Shown here: one piece after another, positions 18,508 through 28,854 of the stretch | Numbering within the stretch: the first letter of the stretch is position 1 | Layout of the letters: each line of letters opens with the position of its first letter | From: Marinicella algicola | Lineage (GTDB): Bacteria > Pseudomonadota > Gammaproteobacteria > Xanthomonadales > Marinicellaceae | NCBI RefSeq assembly: GCF_028401385.1 | Contig: NZ_JAQOMR010000001.1 | Coordinates: 3,206,501-3,270,500, forward strand | DNA length: 64,000 nucleotides | Reading direction: 5' to 3' | The notes under the pieces: generated by a model | Told to the model about the DNA's origin: nothing | Databases searched by the model: none | Seen by the model: only the letters and a program-made list of their open reading frames with translations | Program-made: the position numbers and the translations under genes

Positions 18508-19355
18508 TCAGTGGACATTGGGATGGCGCGATTCAATCACCGCGCGCAGGATCAGCGTGATCACGGCAATCACGGCGAGGATGGTGGCTGCGGCAAAGGC
18601 GCCAGCAACATTGTAGTCGTCATAGAGAAGCTGAACCTGCAGCGGCAGCGTCATCGTCTCGCCGCGAATATTGCCGGAAACCACGCTGACGGCGCCGAAT
18701 TCGCCGATCACGCGGGCATTGGCAAGGATCGCACCGTAAAGCAGCGCCCAGCGGATATTGGGCAGCGTCACGTAGAAGAACGTCTGCCAACCATTGGCCC
18801 CGAGTGTCAGCGCTGCTTCTTCCTGATCGCGCCCGCTAATCTCCATCAGCGGAATAAGCTCACGGGCAACGAAGGGGCAGGTCACAAACAGCGAGACCAG
18901 CACGATGCCTGTCAGATTGAACATCAGCTGAATGTTCCACTGGTCGAGAAACCCGCCGACAAGCCCGGTCGAACCATAGACCAGAAGATAGCAGAGACCG
19001 GCAACGATCGGCGATATCGAAAAAGGCAATTCGATAATGGTAACAAGCGCCCGGCGTCCGGGAAACGGAACCGCGTCACCGCCCATGCGGCGGAGATACC
19101 AAACACCATATTGATCGGCAACGCGATCAGCGCGGTGATCACCGTCAGCAGGATGGCATGACGGGTTTCCGGCTCAGTGATACTGGAAAGATAGACCCCG
19201 ACACCTTCGGAAAAGGCGCGTACGAAAATCGCAAGGCTCGGCAGTCCCATGACCAGCGACGCAAAGGCCACGGCGACGATGACAAGCGCCAATCGCTTGG
19301 CACGGCGGCGGCGCATCAAGGCGCGCACCTGAGGATGCATGGTTGCAATTGCCAT
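18508..19355 (-). CDS. cysW: Sulfate/thiosulfate ABC transporter permease CysW (one frameshift at ~19058)
   Basis: Inner-membrane permease; 282 residues after repair. 'GISAAWAVTRFRFP' ends in one frame and 'GRRALVTIIELPFSISPIVAGLCYLL' continues in the next; one extra C at 19058-19059 (G on the coding strand) unites them. The EAA-type cytoplasmic loop is 'EEAALTLGANGWQTFFYVTLPNI' and the C-terminal 'RVIGEFGAVSVVSGNIRGETMTLPLQV' is diagnostic of CysW. It sits between cysT and cysA. Confidence 0.9.
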
Positions 19356-20221
19356 CCCTTAGCCTCCCTTGAAAGGTGCCGACCGGCGCGGCCCGTGGCT
19401 ATATTGGCGAGAACCAGCACAACAAGCGCCAGCAGAAGCAGTGTTCCCGCAATCGCGCTGGCGGCCGGGAAATCATACTCATCCAGCCGTATCATGATCA
19501 AAAGCGAGGCAATTTCGGTCTTGTAGGGCATATTACCGGCAATAAAGATAACCGCACCGAACTCCCCGAGCGACCGGGCAAAAGCCAGCGACGCGCCCAT
19601 GATGAAACTCGGCCAGAGCTGCGGAAAAATAATGTGACGAAACACTTGGATGTCGCGCGCGCCAAGCGTCTGCGCGGCCTCTTCGATATCGAGTTTGAGA
19701 CTTTCCATGACCGGTTGCACCGTCCGCACCCCAAAAGGCACCGAGGTAAACGTCATGGCAATTGCGATGCCCCACCAGGTATAGGCGACCTTGATGTTCA
19801 TCTCGGCCAGCAGCATTCCCATCCAGCCATTGCGGTCGTAAAGAGCGACAAGCGCGATACCGGCAACAGCGGTAGGCAGGGCAAATGGCAGATCGATCAG
19901 CGCGTCCAGCAAGCGCTTGCCGGGGAATTTATAACGCACGATCACCCAGGCGAGCAGCAGGCCGAAACAGGCATTGAACACCGTCGCCATCAGGGCCGCA
20001 GAAATCGTCACCCGAAACGCAGCCAGCGTACGGTCCGACGAGATAATGCGCCAGTAATCTGCAAATCCAAGCTGGCCGAGCTGAAAGAACAGGGCGCTCA
20101 ACGGCAGCAGAATGATCAGGCAGACGAACAGCAGCGTGACGCCGAGCGTCAGCCCGAAACCGGGAATAACCCGTCGGGCGGACGATCGCTGACGGCTGGC
20201 GTGTGAAATCGAGGTCGACAT
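19316..20221 (-). CDS. cysT: Sulfate/thiosulfate ABC transporter permease CysT
   Basis: Inner-membrane permease partner of CysW, about 301 residues from ATG 20221. Family signs are 'LLAWVIVRYKFPGKRLLDALIDLPFALPTAVAGIAL', the EAA loop 'EEAAQTLGARDIQVFRHIIFPQL' and 'SLGEFGAVIFIAGNMPYKTEI'. The reading frame runs 40 bases into cysW, which is unusual; one extra G near 19362 would end CysT at a TAA just before the cysW start. The last ~15 residues are therefore doubtful. Confidence 0.9.
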   Translation of the reverse strand: MSTSISHASRQRSSARRVIPGFGLTLGVTLLFVCLIILLPLSALFFQLGQLGFADYWRIISSDRTLAAFRVTISAALMATVFNACFGLLLAWVIVRYKFPGKRLLDALIDLPFALPTAVAGIALVALYDRNGWMGMLLAEMNIKVAYTWWGIAIAMTFTSVPFGVRTVQPVMESLKLDIEEAAQTLGARDIQVFRHIIFPQLWPSFIMGASLAFARSLGEFGAVIFIAGNMPYKTEIASLLIMIRLDEYDFPAASAIAGTLLLLALVVLVLANIATGRAGRHLSREAKGWQLQPCILRCAP

Positions 20222-20321
20222 GATGGCCCTGATTGATGTGACGGCACGATGCACCACATCGATTGTAAAAGGCAAGAGACCCGCGCCAAGGCGCAGGCCC
20301 CGGATTGTCAGCGGTTCAGGC

Positions 20322-21330
20322 TCAGTTGCCGGCCTGGATCTGGTCGAGCACGCCACCATCGCTGAAGTGAGTTTCGTTGGCCTCGCCCCAACCGCCGAAT
20401 ATCTCCTCAACCGTCACCAGCTTCACCTCTGGAAACTTGTCGGCGTATTGAGCCTTCACTTCCGGGTTGTGGACACGGTTGTTGAACGATGCGACGATTT
20501 CCTGGCCCTGCTCGGTGTAAAGGAACTCGAGATAGGCCTTGGAGACGTCCTGCGTCCCGCGCTGCTCGGCAACCTTTTGAACAACAGCAACCGGAAATTC
20601 GGCCAGAAGCGAGATCGACGGCACGACGCGCAGATATTCTGTCCTCGCCATACTGGGCGCGAATATTTTCGACCTCAGCCTCGAAAGTGATCAGCACATC
20701 GCCGATACCGCGTTCGACAAAGGTGGTGGTCGCGCCACGGCCACCCGTGTCGAAAACGGCAACATTGCCAATCACATCGCCGACGAATTCACGGGCCTTG
20801 GCATCATCGCCACCGAACTTTTCAAGCCCGTAGGCATAGGCAGCCAGATAGGTGTAACGGGCATTACCCGAGGTCTTCGGGTTGGGGAACACCAACTGGA
20901 CATCGTCGCGGGCGAGATCGTCCCAGTCCTTGATATCCTTCGGATTGCCCTCACGCACCAGAAAGGCCGGCAGCGAGTAATAGGGCGAAGCATTGTTCGG
21001 CAGCGCCTGCTGCCAGTCCTCGGCGACAAAGCCCTTGTCGGCCAGGATCTGAACGTCAAGCACCTGATTGAAGGTCACGAGGTCAGCCTTCAGCCCCTGA
21101 AGGATGGCGCGAGCCTGCTTGGAGGAGCCAGCATGCGACTGCTTGATGGTCACATCCTGTCCGGTCTCGTTCTTCCAGTATTCGGCAAAGGCCGGGTTGA
21201 TGGTCGCGTAGAGTTCCCGCGCAATGTCATAGGACACGTTCAGAATTTCCACCTGATCGTCCGCTTTGGCGGGCGCACCGGCGGTCAGGAGGAGAGCGGC
21301 GCCGAGTGCGGCGAAGAGTGTTTTTCTCAT
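20322..21330 (-). CDS. cysP: Sulfate/thiosulfate-binding periplasmic protein (one frameshift near 20640)
   Basis: Periplasmic receptor that delivers sulfate to CysTWA; about 335 residues. A Sec signal peptide ([23 protein letters not shown]) is followed by '[24 protein letters not shown]', '[26 protein letters not shown]' and '[24 protein letters not shown]', all typical of Sbp/CysP. After 'AQYGED' the frame is lost and '[20 protein letters not shown]' follows in another; this break fits one extra base near 20640. Choice between Sbp and CysP is not secure. Confidence 0.9.
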
Positions 21331-21662
21331 TGGGAAACCATTCTTTCGTGTTTCGAACTGTGGCCGAAATTAGGAAAGTTGAGGCCCCAATCCAAGAAAA
21401 CGGTTCGCCGTAACCGGCCATCGCTAGAAAATTAAGTTCAATCTCTCGCCATTTCGCGCTTGTTGTTTCTGCGGGGCACAAAAAGGGCGACCATGGGGCG
21501 TTTCCGGTATTTGAAAGCACGAACCTCGAAGGGGCTGCCCGCCTTCGATAACGACCGAAAGGAAACAGATCACACAACAAACGATCTGGTGCGGTCGACG
21601 AACGACACAAACACTATCTTGATTCGAAATGTCGGCTGGCTTCGGCGAAGCGAAATAAAAAC

Positions 21663-21737
21663 TGGTGCTGCCGGAGAGATTCGAACTCTCGGCCTCTCCC
21701 TTACCAAGGGAGTGCTCTACCCCTGAGCTACGGCAGC
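21663..21737 (-). tRNA. tRNA-Thr (anticodon GGU)
   Basis: A 75-base cloverleaf, including an encoded CCA (21663-21665). The acceptor stem is GCTGCCG/CGGCAGC with discriminator A. The anticodon arm CTCCC-TTGGTAA-GGGAG has GGU at its centre, and the T arm contains GTTCGAAT. Reads ACC/ACU. Confidence 0.95.
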
Positions 21738-21880
21738 CCGTTTCCGTCTGGCGGAATCGTCCGGCACCGTTCGGTGCAGGCAAGCGGGCTATTGCCATAG
21801 CTCCGCTGCGAGTGCAAGACGATAATCACAATTCTTTTCCCATAACCGCCATTTCGGCGGCAAGTCTGTTTCAGGAGGGT

Positions 21881-22066
21881 ATGGCGGAATGCGTGACGCC
21901 GGGCCACAGAAAAAAGCCAGATACGGAAGCACTTCGCAAGGAACGCGCGGCACAGCAACTGCGTGAAAACCTGATGCGCCGCAAACAGCAGTCACGCGCA
22001 CGCCGTAAGGGCGAGGCAGATGAAACCGACGGGCTTCCGGCCTCGAAGACCACCGGCAAGGACTGA
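21881..22066 (+). CDS. Small conserved hypothetical protein upstream of murA
   Basis: A 61-residue very basic, charged protein ([23 protein letters not shown]...). Its middle '[38 protein letters not shown]' is likely one long helix with no membrane segment. AGGAGG lies only two bases from the ATG. I recall similar short proteins upstream of murA in other Rhizobiales, which supports that it is real. Function unknown; RNA binding would fit the charge but is speculation. Confidence 0.7.
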   Translation: MAECVTPGHRKKPDTEALRKERAAQQLRENLMRRKQQSRARRKGEADETDGLPASKTTGKD

Positions 22067-22266
22067 GAAAGCCGGGCGGGCAGCCCGGATCCGGAAGTCA
22101 CACGCCGAAATTTAGAAAAGCCGAACACGCGCTTGCCACTTTTCACTGCTTTGACCGGCCTCGTTCAACAACTTATCAACCATTGCGATTGATCATGGCG
22201 GGCGTTTCGTCTAAGGCGACGCGCCTAAGCTTCAAGGAGAGGCCGGGATTTCCCGGAAAGTGTGGA

Positions 22267-23559
22267 ATGGATCAAATCAGAGTCGTCGGCGGCAACCCTT
22301 TGAAGGGTGTCATTCCCATTTCCGGTGCGAAAAATGCGGCACTGCCGCTGATCATATCCTCACTTTTGACCAGCGATACACTGACGCTCGAAAACGTACC
22401 GCATCTGGCCGATGTCGAGCTTCTGATGCGCATTCTCGGCAATCATGGAGTCGATATCTCCGTCAACGGCCGGCGCGAGCGCCAGAGCGACGGCTATGCG
22501 CGCACCATCCATTTCAACTGCCCGACGATTACCGAAACCACCGCCTCTTACGACCTGGTGCGCAAGATGCGCGCATCGTTCTGGGTCATCGGTCCGCTTC
22601 TGGCGCGTGAAGGCATTGCCCGGGTTTCGCTACCGGGCGGCTGCGCCATCGGCACCCGGCCGGTCGACCTCTTCATCGACGGGCTGAAGGCGCTGGGCGC
22701 CGAAATCGAGATCGAGCAGGGCTATGTCGAGGCCAGAGCGCCGAAGGGTGGGCTTGTCGGTCGCCATTATGTGTTCCCGAAGGTGTCTGTCGGGGCGACC
22801 CACACACTGATGATGGCGGCAACGCTTGCAAACGGAACCACGGTTCTGGAAAATTCTGCACGCGAGCCGGAGGTGGTCGACCTCGCCAATTGCCTGAAAG
22901 CCATGGGCGCGAAGATCGAAGGTGCCGGCACCCCCACCATAAGCATTAATGGCGTCACCTCGCTTTCCGGCGCGCGCCACACCGTGCTGCCAGACCGGAT
23001 CGAAACCGGGACCTATGCCATGGCCGTTGCCATGGCTGGCGGTGAGGTCACGCTGGAAAACACAGATGCTTCCCTCCTGAGCGCTGCAATCGAGGCGATC
23101 CGGGCAGCAGGCGCCGAAATCACGCCCACGGAAACCGGCATCCATATCATCGGCCATGGCGACGATATCCGCCCGGTCGACATTACAACAGAACCCTATC
23201 CGGGCTTTCCGACGGACCTGCAGGCGCAGTTCATGGCCCTGATGACCCGCGCCAAGGGCACCTCGCGCATTGTCGAGACGATTTTCGAAAACCGGTTCAT
23301 GCATGTTCAGGAACTTGCCCGTCTCGGCGCCGACATTTCGCTTTCGGGCCAGACCGCAACAATCAAGGGTGCATCCGAGTTGCATGGAGCCCCGGTGATG
23401 GCAACAGATCTGCGCGCCTCGGTCTCCCTTGTTATCGCCGGACTGGCGGCCAAGGGCGAAACCACTGTGTCGCGCGTCTACCACCTTGATCGCGGCTTCG
23501 AGCGGCTGGAAGAAAAGCTCACCCGCTGTGGCGCCATTGTCGAGCGCGTCAGCGACTGA
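22267..23559 (+). CDS. murA: UDP-N-acetylglucosamine 1-carboxyvinyltransferase
   Basis: First committed enzyme of peptidoglycan synthesis: transfers enolpyruvate from PEP to UDP-GlcNAc in the cytoplasm. It is 430 residues from ATG 22267 ([14 protein letters not shown]); the open frame begins at 22183 without homology. '[14 protein letters not shown]'-type start (here [14 protein letters not shown]) and '[25 protein letters not shown]' with the PEP-binding, fosfomycin-target cysteine are present. It heads the cluster murA-DUF2948-hisD-UPF0262-infA. Frame intact. Confidence 0.96.
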   Translation: MDQIRVVGGNPLKGVIPISGAKNAALPLIISSLLTSDTLTLENVPHLADVELLMRILGNHGVDISVNGRRERQSDGYARTIHFNCPTITETTASYDLVRKMRASFWVIGPLLAREGIARVSLPGGCAIGTRPVDLFIDGLKALGAEIEIEQGYVEARAPKGGLVGRHYVFPKVSVGATHTLMMAATLANGTTVLENSAREPEVVDLANCLKAMGAKIEGAGTPTISINGVTSLSGARHTVLPDRIETGTYAMAVAMAGGEVTLENTDASLLSAAIEAIRAAGAEITPTETGIHIIGHGDDIRPVDITTEPYPGFPTDLQAQFMALMTRAKGTSRIVETIFENRFMHVQELARLGADISLSGQTATIKGASELHGAPVMATDLRASVSLVIAGLAAKGETTVSRVYHLDRGFERLEEKLTRCGAIVERVSD

Positions 23560-23720
23560 CACCGCTACAGGCACCATTTTCCTGTCGACACCGACAAACC
23601 GGATGCCACAGCGGTTGCGAAACGGCTGCCATGGGCTTATCTCGGTTGGAACCAACAGAGCGAACGGTTTCCGTATCGCCCTGAAACGCTCCAAAACGAG
23701 AACCCGCCGGGAAAAGTGCG

Positions 23721-24159
23721 ATGTCGACCGACCAACTTAAGCTCATGGCGCTGGATGAAGAAGACCTCGCCATCATCTCGGCGCATGTTCAGGATGCCGT
23801 TTTTCTGTCCAGAGATGTGACCTTTTCCAGGGTCGCGGGTCAGTTCCAGCTTCTGTGCAACCGTTTCGTCTGGGAGAAAAAGCGCGGTTTCTTCAAAAGC
23901 CAGAGCGGCGACGGTCGGCGCTGGTTTTCAAGCGGGTCAATGCGGTGCGCAGCATCGGGCTTGACCGCAAAGCGGATGACGAGGTTTCCAACCTGCTTTC
24001 GATGCAATTCGAAAAAACGGTGACGGCCCGGAAGGCTCACTGATCATCACGCTGTCAGGTGGTGGCGAGATCGTTGCGGATGTGGAATGTATCGAAGTTC
24101 TGCTGGCCGATCTTTCGGCAAGCTGGGAAGCGCGCGGCAAACCGCGCCATCCGCGCTGA
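23721..24159 (+). CDS. DUF2948 family protein (two frameshifts, near 23908 and 24019)
   Basis: A conserved alphaproteobacterial protein of unknown function, about 146 residues after repair. Three frames carry successive parts: 'LKLMALDEEDLAIISAHVQDAV' and 'LCNRFVWEK'; then 'ERRRSALVFKRVNAVRSIGLD'; then 'LIITLSGGGEIVADVECIEVLLADL'. One base is missing around 23905-23912 and one G at 24019-24020. Its place between murA and hisD is the standard one for this family. No catalytic motif is visible. Confidence 0.85.
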
Positions 24160-24212
24160 GGCAAACCGCAAGACAAGGACAGACTTTTCCCAATTGATTG
24201 AGTGAGGCAAAC

Positions 24213-25517
24213 ATGGCCATCTGGCTCGACGCAGCCGAAGATCGCTTCGAAACCGCTTTCAGGTCGCTGCTTTCGATGAAGCGCGAAGTCTCCAAGGATG
24301 TCGGCGATACCGTCGATGAAATCCTTGCCGACGTACGCGCAAACGGCAATGCAGCACTGGCCGCATATTCCGCACGGTTTGACGGCGTCGACTTGTCTGA
24401 TCCCGCCACACCGATGAGGGTCGGAGCAGAGGAACTGGAAACGGCAATCGCGGCAGTCGACCCCAAGGTCATTGATGCACTCATTCTGGCCGAGGAGCGG
24501 ATCCGCAAGCACCATGCCCGCCAGCTCCCGCCCGATGATTTCTATGAGGATGAGATTGGCGTCGGTCTCGGACACCGCTGGACGGCGGTGGAAGCGGTCG
24601 GGCTTTACGTGCCGGGCGGCACGGCAAGCTATCCAAGCTCGGTGCTGATGAACGCCGTGCCGGCAAAGGTCGCCGGCGTCGAGCGCATCGTCATGGTCGT
24701 GCCTGCCATGAAGGGCAAGATCAACCCGGCAGTGCTGGCAGCCGCCAAGATCGCAGGTGTCAGCGAAATCTACCGGATCGGCGGTGCACAGGCCGTGGCC
24801 GCTCTTGCCTATGGCACGGAAACCATTGCCCCGGTCTCCAAGATCGTCGGGCCCGGCAATGCCTATGTCGCAGCCGCCAAGCGCGCCGTATTCGGCACGG
24901 TCGGCATCGATATGATCGCGGGCCCCTCAGAAGTGTTGGTGATTGCCGACGGCCAGAACAATCCCGACTGGATTGCTGCCGACCTTCTGGCGCAGGCCGA
25001 GCACGACACGGCAGCCCAGTCGATCCTGATCACCACCGACCCCGCCCTTGGCAAGGCCGTGGAGCAAGCCGTCGAACGGCAGCTCAAGACCCTGCCGCGC
25101 GGCGAGATCGCAGGCGCAAGCTGGCGCGACTATGGGGCGATCATCACCGTCTCGGACCTCGACACCGCACTGACGCTCGCCAACAGGATCGCACCGGAGC
25201 ACCTAGAGCTTGCCGTTGATGATCCCGATGCCCTTATCCCGAAGGTCCGCAATGCCGGTGCGATCTTTGCCGGACATTATACCCCGGAGGCGATCGGCGA
25301 CTATGTCGGCGGCTCGAACCATGTTCTGCCGACCGCACGCTCTGCTCGCTTCTCCTCAGGCCTGGGTGTTCTGGACTTCATGAAGCGTACATCCATCCTT
25401 CGCCTGGGCCCCGACCAGCTGAATATGCTTGCACCGCCGGCCATTGAGCTTGCAGAATGCGAGGGACTGGGCGCGCATGCACGATCGGTCGCAATCCGCC
25501 TCAACCGCAAGGAATAG
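24213..25517 (+). CDS. hisD: Histidinol dehydrogenase
   Basis: Zinc- and NAD-dependent enzyme that performs the last two oxidations from L-histidinol to histidine. It is 434 residues from ATG 24213 ([16 protein letters not shown]). Typical stretches are '[19 protein letters not shown]', '[37 protein letters not shown]', '[10 protein letters not shown]' (zinc/catalytic His region) and '[13 protein letters not shown]'. The UPF0262 gene starts two bases after its stop. Frame intact. Confidence 0.96.
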   Translation: MAIWLDAAEDRFETAFRSLLSMKREVSKDVGDTVDEILADVRANGNAALAAYSARFDGVDLSDPATPMRVGAEELETAIAAVDPKVIDALILAEERIRKHHARQLPPDDFYEDEIGVGLGHRWTAVEAVGLYVPGGTASYPSSVLMNAVPAKVAGVERIVMVVPAMKGKINPAVLAAAKIAGVSEIYRIGGAQAVAALAYGTETIAPVSKIVGPGNAYVAAAKRAVFGTVGIDMIAGPSEVLVIADGQNNPDWIAADLLAQAEHDTAAQSILITTDPALGKAVEQAVERQLKTLPRGEIAGASWRDYGAIITVSDLDTALTLANRIAPEHLELAVDDPDALIPKVRNAGAIFAGHYTPEAIGDYVGGSNHVLPTARSARFSSGLGVLDFMKRTSILRLGPDQLNMLAPPAIELAECEGLGAHARSVAIRLNRKE

Positions 25518-25519
25518 AC

Positions 25520-25992
25520 ATGACGACGGGCGAATACAGGCTGAGCGATGTTGTTCTCGACGAGAGCATCGGCCGCGCCTCGCCCGATGTCGAGCACGAA
25601 CGCGCCGTCGCCATATTTGACCTACTGGAAGAGAACTTTTTAAACCCGTGGGCCATGACGGCGGACCGTACAAACTGACGCTCTCGATCATGGAAAAGCG
25701 TCTGATCTTCGATATATCGCTGGAAAATGGTGACAAGGTTGCGACCCACATCCTTTCGCTGACCCCTTTCAGACGGATCGTGAAGGACTATTTCATGATC
25801 TGCGAGAGCTATTACGAGGCAATCAAGACGGCGACGCCGAGCCGGATCGAGGCCATCGACATGGGCCGGCGCGGCGTCCATAACGAAGGTTCGCAAACAC
25901 TGCAGGACAGGCTGAACGGCAAGATCGAGCTTGATTTCGACACCGCACGCCGCCTTTTCACACTGTTCTGCGTGCTCTATTGGCGCGGTTGA
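25520..25992 (+). CDS. UPF0262 family protein (one frameshift at ~25637)
   Basis: A conserved alphaproteobacterial protein of unknown role, 157 residues after repair, the usual length. '[30 protein letters not shown]' and '[18 protein letters not shown]' are in different frames; a sixth T in the run 25637-25641 reads [14 protein letters not shown] and joins them. It starts two bases behind hisD, so the genes are likely co-translated. No enzymatic motif is recognised. Confidence 0.87.
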
Positions 25993-26252
25993 ACCGGCAT
26001 CCACCGCTGTTTCGAACGTCACGTGAACAAAAAACGACGACAGCAGCAAACAAGGTTCACAAACGTTGAACTATTGTGTAGGTTCCGCCGCAATTCCGCA
26101 GCGCCGCGCGTTTTAAAACGCAGCCGATACGCTGCAGACAAATGAAGCAACTGCATCCCGTCTATTTTGCCGGCAACGGCCTGGGGGATAGCAGCGTTCG
26201 GCCAGTTCCAGGCTCTGGGACCCGGACGCATGGAAGAAAAGAAACGACATAG

Positions 26253-26471
26253 ATGGCTAAAGAAGAAGTACTGGAATTTCCGGGCGTCGTCGTCGAGCTT
26301 CTGCCGAACGCGACGTTCCGGGTGAAGCTTGAAAACGACCACGAGATCATCGCTCACACCGCAGGCCGTATGCGCAAGAACCGCATTCGTGTTCTGGCTG
26401 GTGACAAGGTACTTGTGGAAATGACCCCTTACGACCTGACCAAGGGCCGGATCACCTACCGCTTCAAGTAA
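26253..26471 (+). CDS. infA: Translation initiation factor IF-1
   Basis: A 72-residue OB-fold protein that binds the 30S A site during initiation. The sequence [20 protein letters not shown] followed by '[36 protein letters not shown]' and '[12 protein letters not shown]' is essentially full-length IF-1. About 260 bases separate it from UPF0262, enough for its own promoter. Neighbours maf and yacG follow downstream. Confidence 0.97.
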   Translation: MAKEEVLEFPGVVVELLPNATFRVKLENDHEIIAHTAGRMRKNRIRVLAGDKVLVEMTPYDLTKGRITYRFK

Positions 26472-26508
26472 GAAGCGCGCGATCCCTCATGACCGATCGG
26501 GAACGGGC

Positions 26509-27137
26509 TTGACCGTGGCAAAGACAAAACTTGTCCTGGCATCGGCATCGCCGCGCCGTGTGGACCTGCTGGCCCAGATCGGGGTGACGCCCGACCGGGT
26601 CTATCCAGCCGACATTGATGAAACCCCGGCGGCGAAAGAAACCCCGCGGCAGCTGGCCGGGCGTCTTGCCCGCGGCAAAGCCTGCGTGGTTGCCGAGGCG
26701 CTCGCCACTGACGAGGGCTGGCGTGGGTCTCTCGTGCTTTCCGCAGACACTGTGGTTGCCGTAGGACGGCGCATCCTGCCCAAGGCTGAGAGCGAGGATG
26801 AAGCGTCATCCTGCCTTGCTCTGCTTTCGGGCCGCAATCACCGGGTCTTCACCGGCCTTTGTGTCAGGGCGGCCGGAGAGACGACGGACAGTTTGCGTGT
26901 GGTCGAAACCCGCGTGACCTTCAAAAACCTTTCCAAAAAGAGATTACCGCCTATCTCGCGTCCGGTGAGTGGCGTGGCAAGGCTGGCGCATATGCCATAC
27001 AGGGGCTTGCAGCCGCGTTTATCGAGCGGCTTGTCGGTTCCTATTCCGCCGTTGTTGGCCTGCCGCTTTTTGAGACGCAGACATTGCTTTCCGGCCATGG
27101 CTGCGACATTTCAGAGCAATGGAGCGAACATGGGTAA
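26509..27137 (+). CDS. maf: Maf-like nucleoside triphosphate pyrophosphatase (one frameshift at ~26935)
   Basis: Hydrolyses non-canonical or excess nucleotides (dTTP/UTP class in many Maf proteins); about 209 residues after repair. '[14 protein letters not shown]' is the phosphate-binding start and '[11 protein letters not shown]' holds the catalytic Asp. A sixth A at 26935-26939 links 'VTFKNLS' to '[23 protein letters not shown]', which is diagnostic. Start codon is uncertain: TTG 26509 or GTG 26515. The stop overlaps yacG by 8 bases. The missing base fuses the frame artificially to yacG. Confidence 0.9.
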
Positions 27138-27330
27138 CGCAAACGACGCCCGCGTCGAACCTTTGAGAAAACCCCGAAAATGCTCAGAATGCGGTCGACC
27201 CTCTACCCGGGAGAACTACCCGTTCTGCAGCAACCGCTGCCGGGAACTGGACCTTTCCCGTTGGCTGACGGGGTCCTACGCCATCCCCGTTACAGAAGAC
27301 GAATCGAAGCCGGACGGCGAAGAAAACTGA
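27130..27330 (+). CDS. yacG: DNA gyrase inhibitor YacG (zinc-binding)
   Basis: A 66-residue protein with the YacG zinc site CxxC...CxxxC ('KCSECGRPS' and '[17 protein letters not shown]'). E. coli YacG binds GyrB and inhibits gyrase. The tail '[11 protein letters not shown]' is typical. Overlaps the end of maf, as in other Rhizobiales. Confidence 0.93.
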   Translation: MGNANDARVEPLRKPRKCSECGRPSTRENYPFCSNRCRELDLSRWLTGSYAIPVTEDESKPDGEEN

Positions 27331-27501
27331 CACGCCTTTCAGGTTGAGGAAATTGAGGCCGGAAGAAATCGATCCACCGAAATCCGGGGCGGATCTTGCC
27401 GGTTTACAAATTATGCTAGTTTTGTGAAGACAATCCCATATACTCACTTTCGGGAGAATTTTCTGCCCATGGGCAGGAACGGAAAACGAGGGAGTGAGGC
27501 A

Positions 27502-27768
27502 ATGGGACGGCAAACCTCAAATTGCCCGAGTTTCGCTGCTACGGCATCGGCTGAAAATGTCGGCGACAAGCGGCGATTTACTGAAAACGGGTATCTGTCA
27601 GGAATGGCCAATTGGCGACCGGCTGACGCAAAGCTGATCTATCTGTCAAGACATCCGCGCGATAAAAGCACCAACTGGGCGATCTGGCTTACACTCGCCG
27701 GAAGCACGGTGTTTTCTGCTGCATGCCTGGCGGGGCTTTTGGACTTGCAAGTCGCTTTGTCGCCATGA
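27502..27768 (+). CDS. Hypothetical small protein with one C-terminal membrane helix
   Basis: An 88-residue frame from ATG 27502 with GGAG just upstream. The first 60 residues are polar and low in family signals; residues ~59-80 (WAIWLTLAGSTVFSAACLAGLL) form a plausible transmembrane helix. ATG 27604 would give a 54-residue version keeping the helix. No homologue is recognised and the gene may be spurious. The rest of the 27331-27927 gap holds only the repeat at 27829-27928. Confidence 0.35.
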   Translation: MGRQTSNCPSFAATASAENVGDKRRFTENGYLSGMANWRPADAKLIYLSRHPRDKSTNWAIWLTLAGSTVFSAACLAGLLDLQVALSP

Positions 27769-27828
27769 TGATGGCCTGACACGGTCGACCGGCAGAACGC
27801 CTCGGTCGACCGCCTTCACCCACGCCTG

Positions 27829-27928
27829 GAGCAGTTCCAGAAAAAACGGGCACCGGTTTTCCGTCAGGAATTCTGTAAAAACAAAGAGATAGAGCTATTT
27901 CGTGATTCAGGGAAAAGCGGAATTGCTC
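27829..27928. repeat. Rhizobial-type short intergenic repeat element
   Basis: A 100 bp segment bounded by GAGCAGTTCC and GGAATTGCTC (9 of 10 positions paired), with internal inverted pieces (ACCGGTTTTCCGTCAGGAATT, then GTAAAAACAAAGAGATAGAGC). This style of sequence recurs in intergenic DNA of Rhizobiaceae genomes, to my recollection. Its right end touches the stop codon of the TPR gene, so it may act as a transcript 3' end. Confidence 0.55.
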
Positions 27929-28719
27929 TATCTGTCGGCGCCAACCACAAACTGTTCCCACGCGCCACCGGGTGCCGTCGCGGCCTGAAGCGCTGCCAGG
28001 TTGATTTGTGCCTGTTCGGCGGAAACGCCGGCACTCGCCACCCTTTGAGCTTCCTGTTCCTTGCCCTGCAGCGCAAGCACAAGCGCAAGGTTGATCCGCA
28101 CCTCGGAGCTGGCGTCACGCTGGGCAATTGCTTCGCGCAGATAATTTTCCGCCGTATTCAAATCATGGGTCAGGACATAGGAAACCGCCATATTGGACAA
28201 GACTTCCGGGTTTTTCGGTGAAAGCGCCAAAGCCTGACGGTAGCGCATGCGTGCTTCCATCGGCTTACCCATCTGATCGAGAATCAGACCTTCCTGGGAA
28301 AAGGTCCGCCAGTCGCGTGGGGCGATCTGCTCGGCGTTGCGGATCGTGCGCAGCGCGTCGGGATAATAGCCCAGCGCAGTCTGCGTTCCGGCATAATACA
28401 GCAGAGCGTCACCGGAATCGGGATTGCGTGCAGCAACCTCCCGCATCACCAGATTGGCCTCGGAATACCGGCCTTCCGCCTTCAAATACTCGGACCAGGC
28501 GATCCCCGATTTGACGTTGCCGGGCCGCGACAGAAATGCCGTTTCGAGCCTGTAGTTTGCCATCTGCCGCTGCGAAGGCGACAGGTTGGCGATCTCCTCG
28601 GCGGACATATACTGGCTCGAGGTCATCGGCTTGCGCACGCTGGCGCAGCCCGAAACCGTGATAGCGGCAAGCACAAGCGCCATCGCCGCTTTTGTTGAAA
28701 GCCCGGTATGATTGTTCAT
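27928..28719 (-). CDS. TPR-repeat lipoprotein, TadD-like
   Basis: A 263-residue protein with a lipoprotein signal: 'AMALVLAAITVSGC' with the lipobox ITVSGC, the Cys being acylated. The rest is built of tetratricopeptide repeats, e.g. 'GDALLYYAGTQTALGYYPDALRTIRNAEQIAP', 'EGLILDQMGKPMEARMRYRQALALSPKNPEVLSNMAVSYVLTHDLNTAENYLREAI'. It resembles TadD of pilus systems, but no other tad/cpa genes are nearby, so the link is loose. Divergent from the aminopeptidase. Likely periplasmic scaffold. Confidence 0.82.
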   Translation of the reverse strand: MNNHTGLSTKAAMALVLAAITVSGCASVRKPMTSSQYMSAEEIANLSPSQRQMANYRLETAFLSRPGNVKSGIAWSEYLKAEGRYSEANLVMREVAARNPDSGDALLYYAGTQTALGYYPDALRTIRNAEQIAPRDWRTFSQEGLILDQMGKPMEARMRYRQALALSPKNPEVLSNMAVSYVLTHDLNTAENYLREAIAQRDASSEVRINLALVLALQGKEQEAQRVASAGVSAEQAQINLAALQAATAPGGAWEQFVVGADR

Positions 28720-28854
28720 TTTCCGGCAATCTCCGTCTGTTCTGGGCGCCCCGATCAGCGTAAGGAATCAGTTCCGAGGCTTTCCGACACTTTACAGAAA
28801 GTTTTTCCCGCGAAAGTGGGCCGGGAGGACAGACAAGTATCGAGTGATTCACCC

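Noticed and set aside
26509..27330. A Maf-YacG fusion protein
   Set aside because: The fusion arises only from the missing A near 26935; YacG has its own ATG at 27130 and Maf its own stop at 27137.
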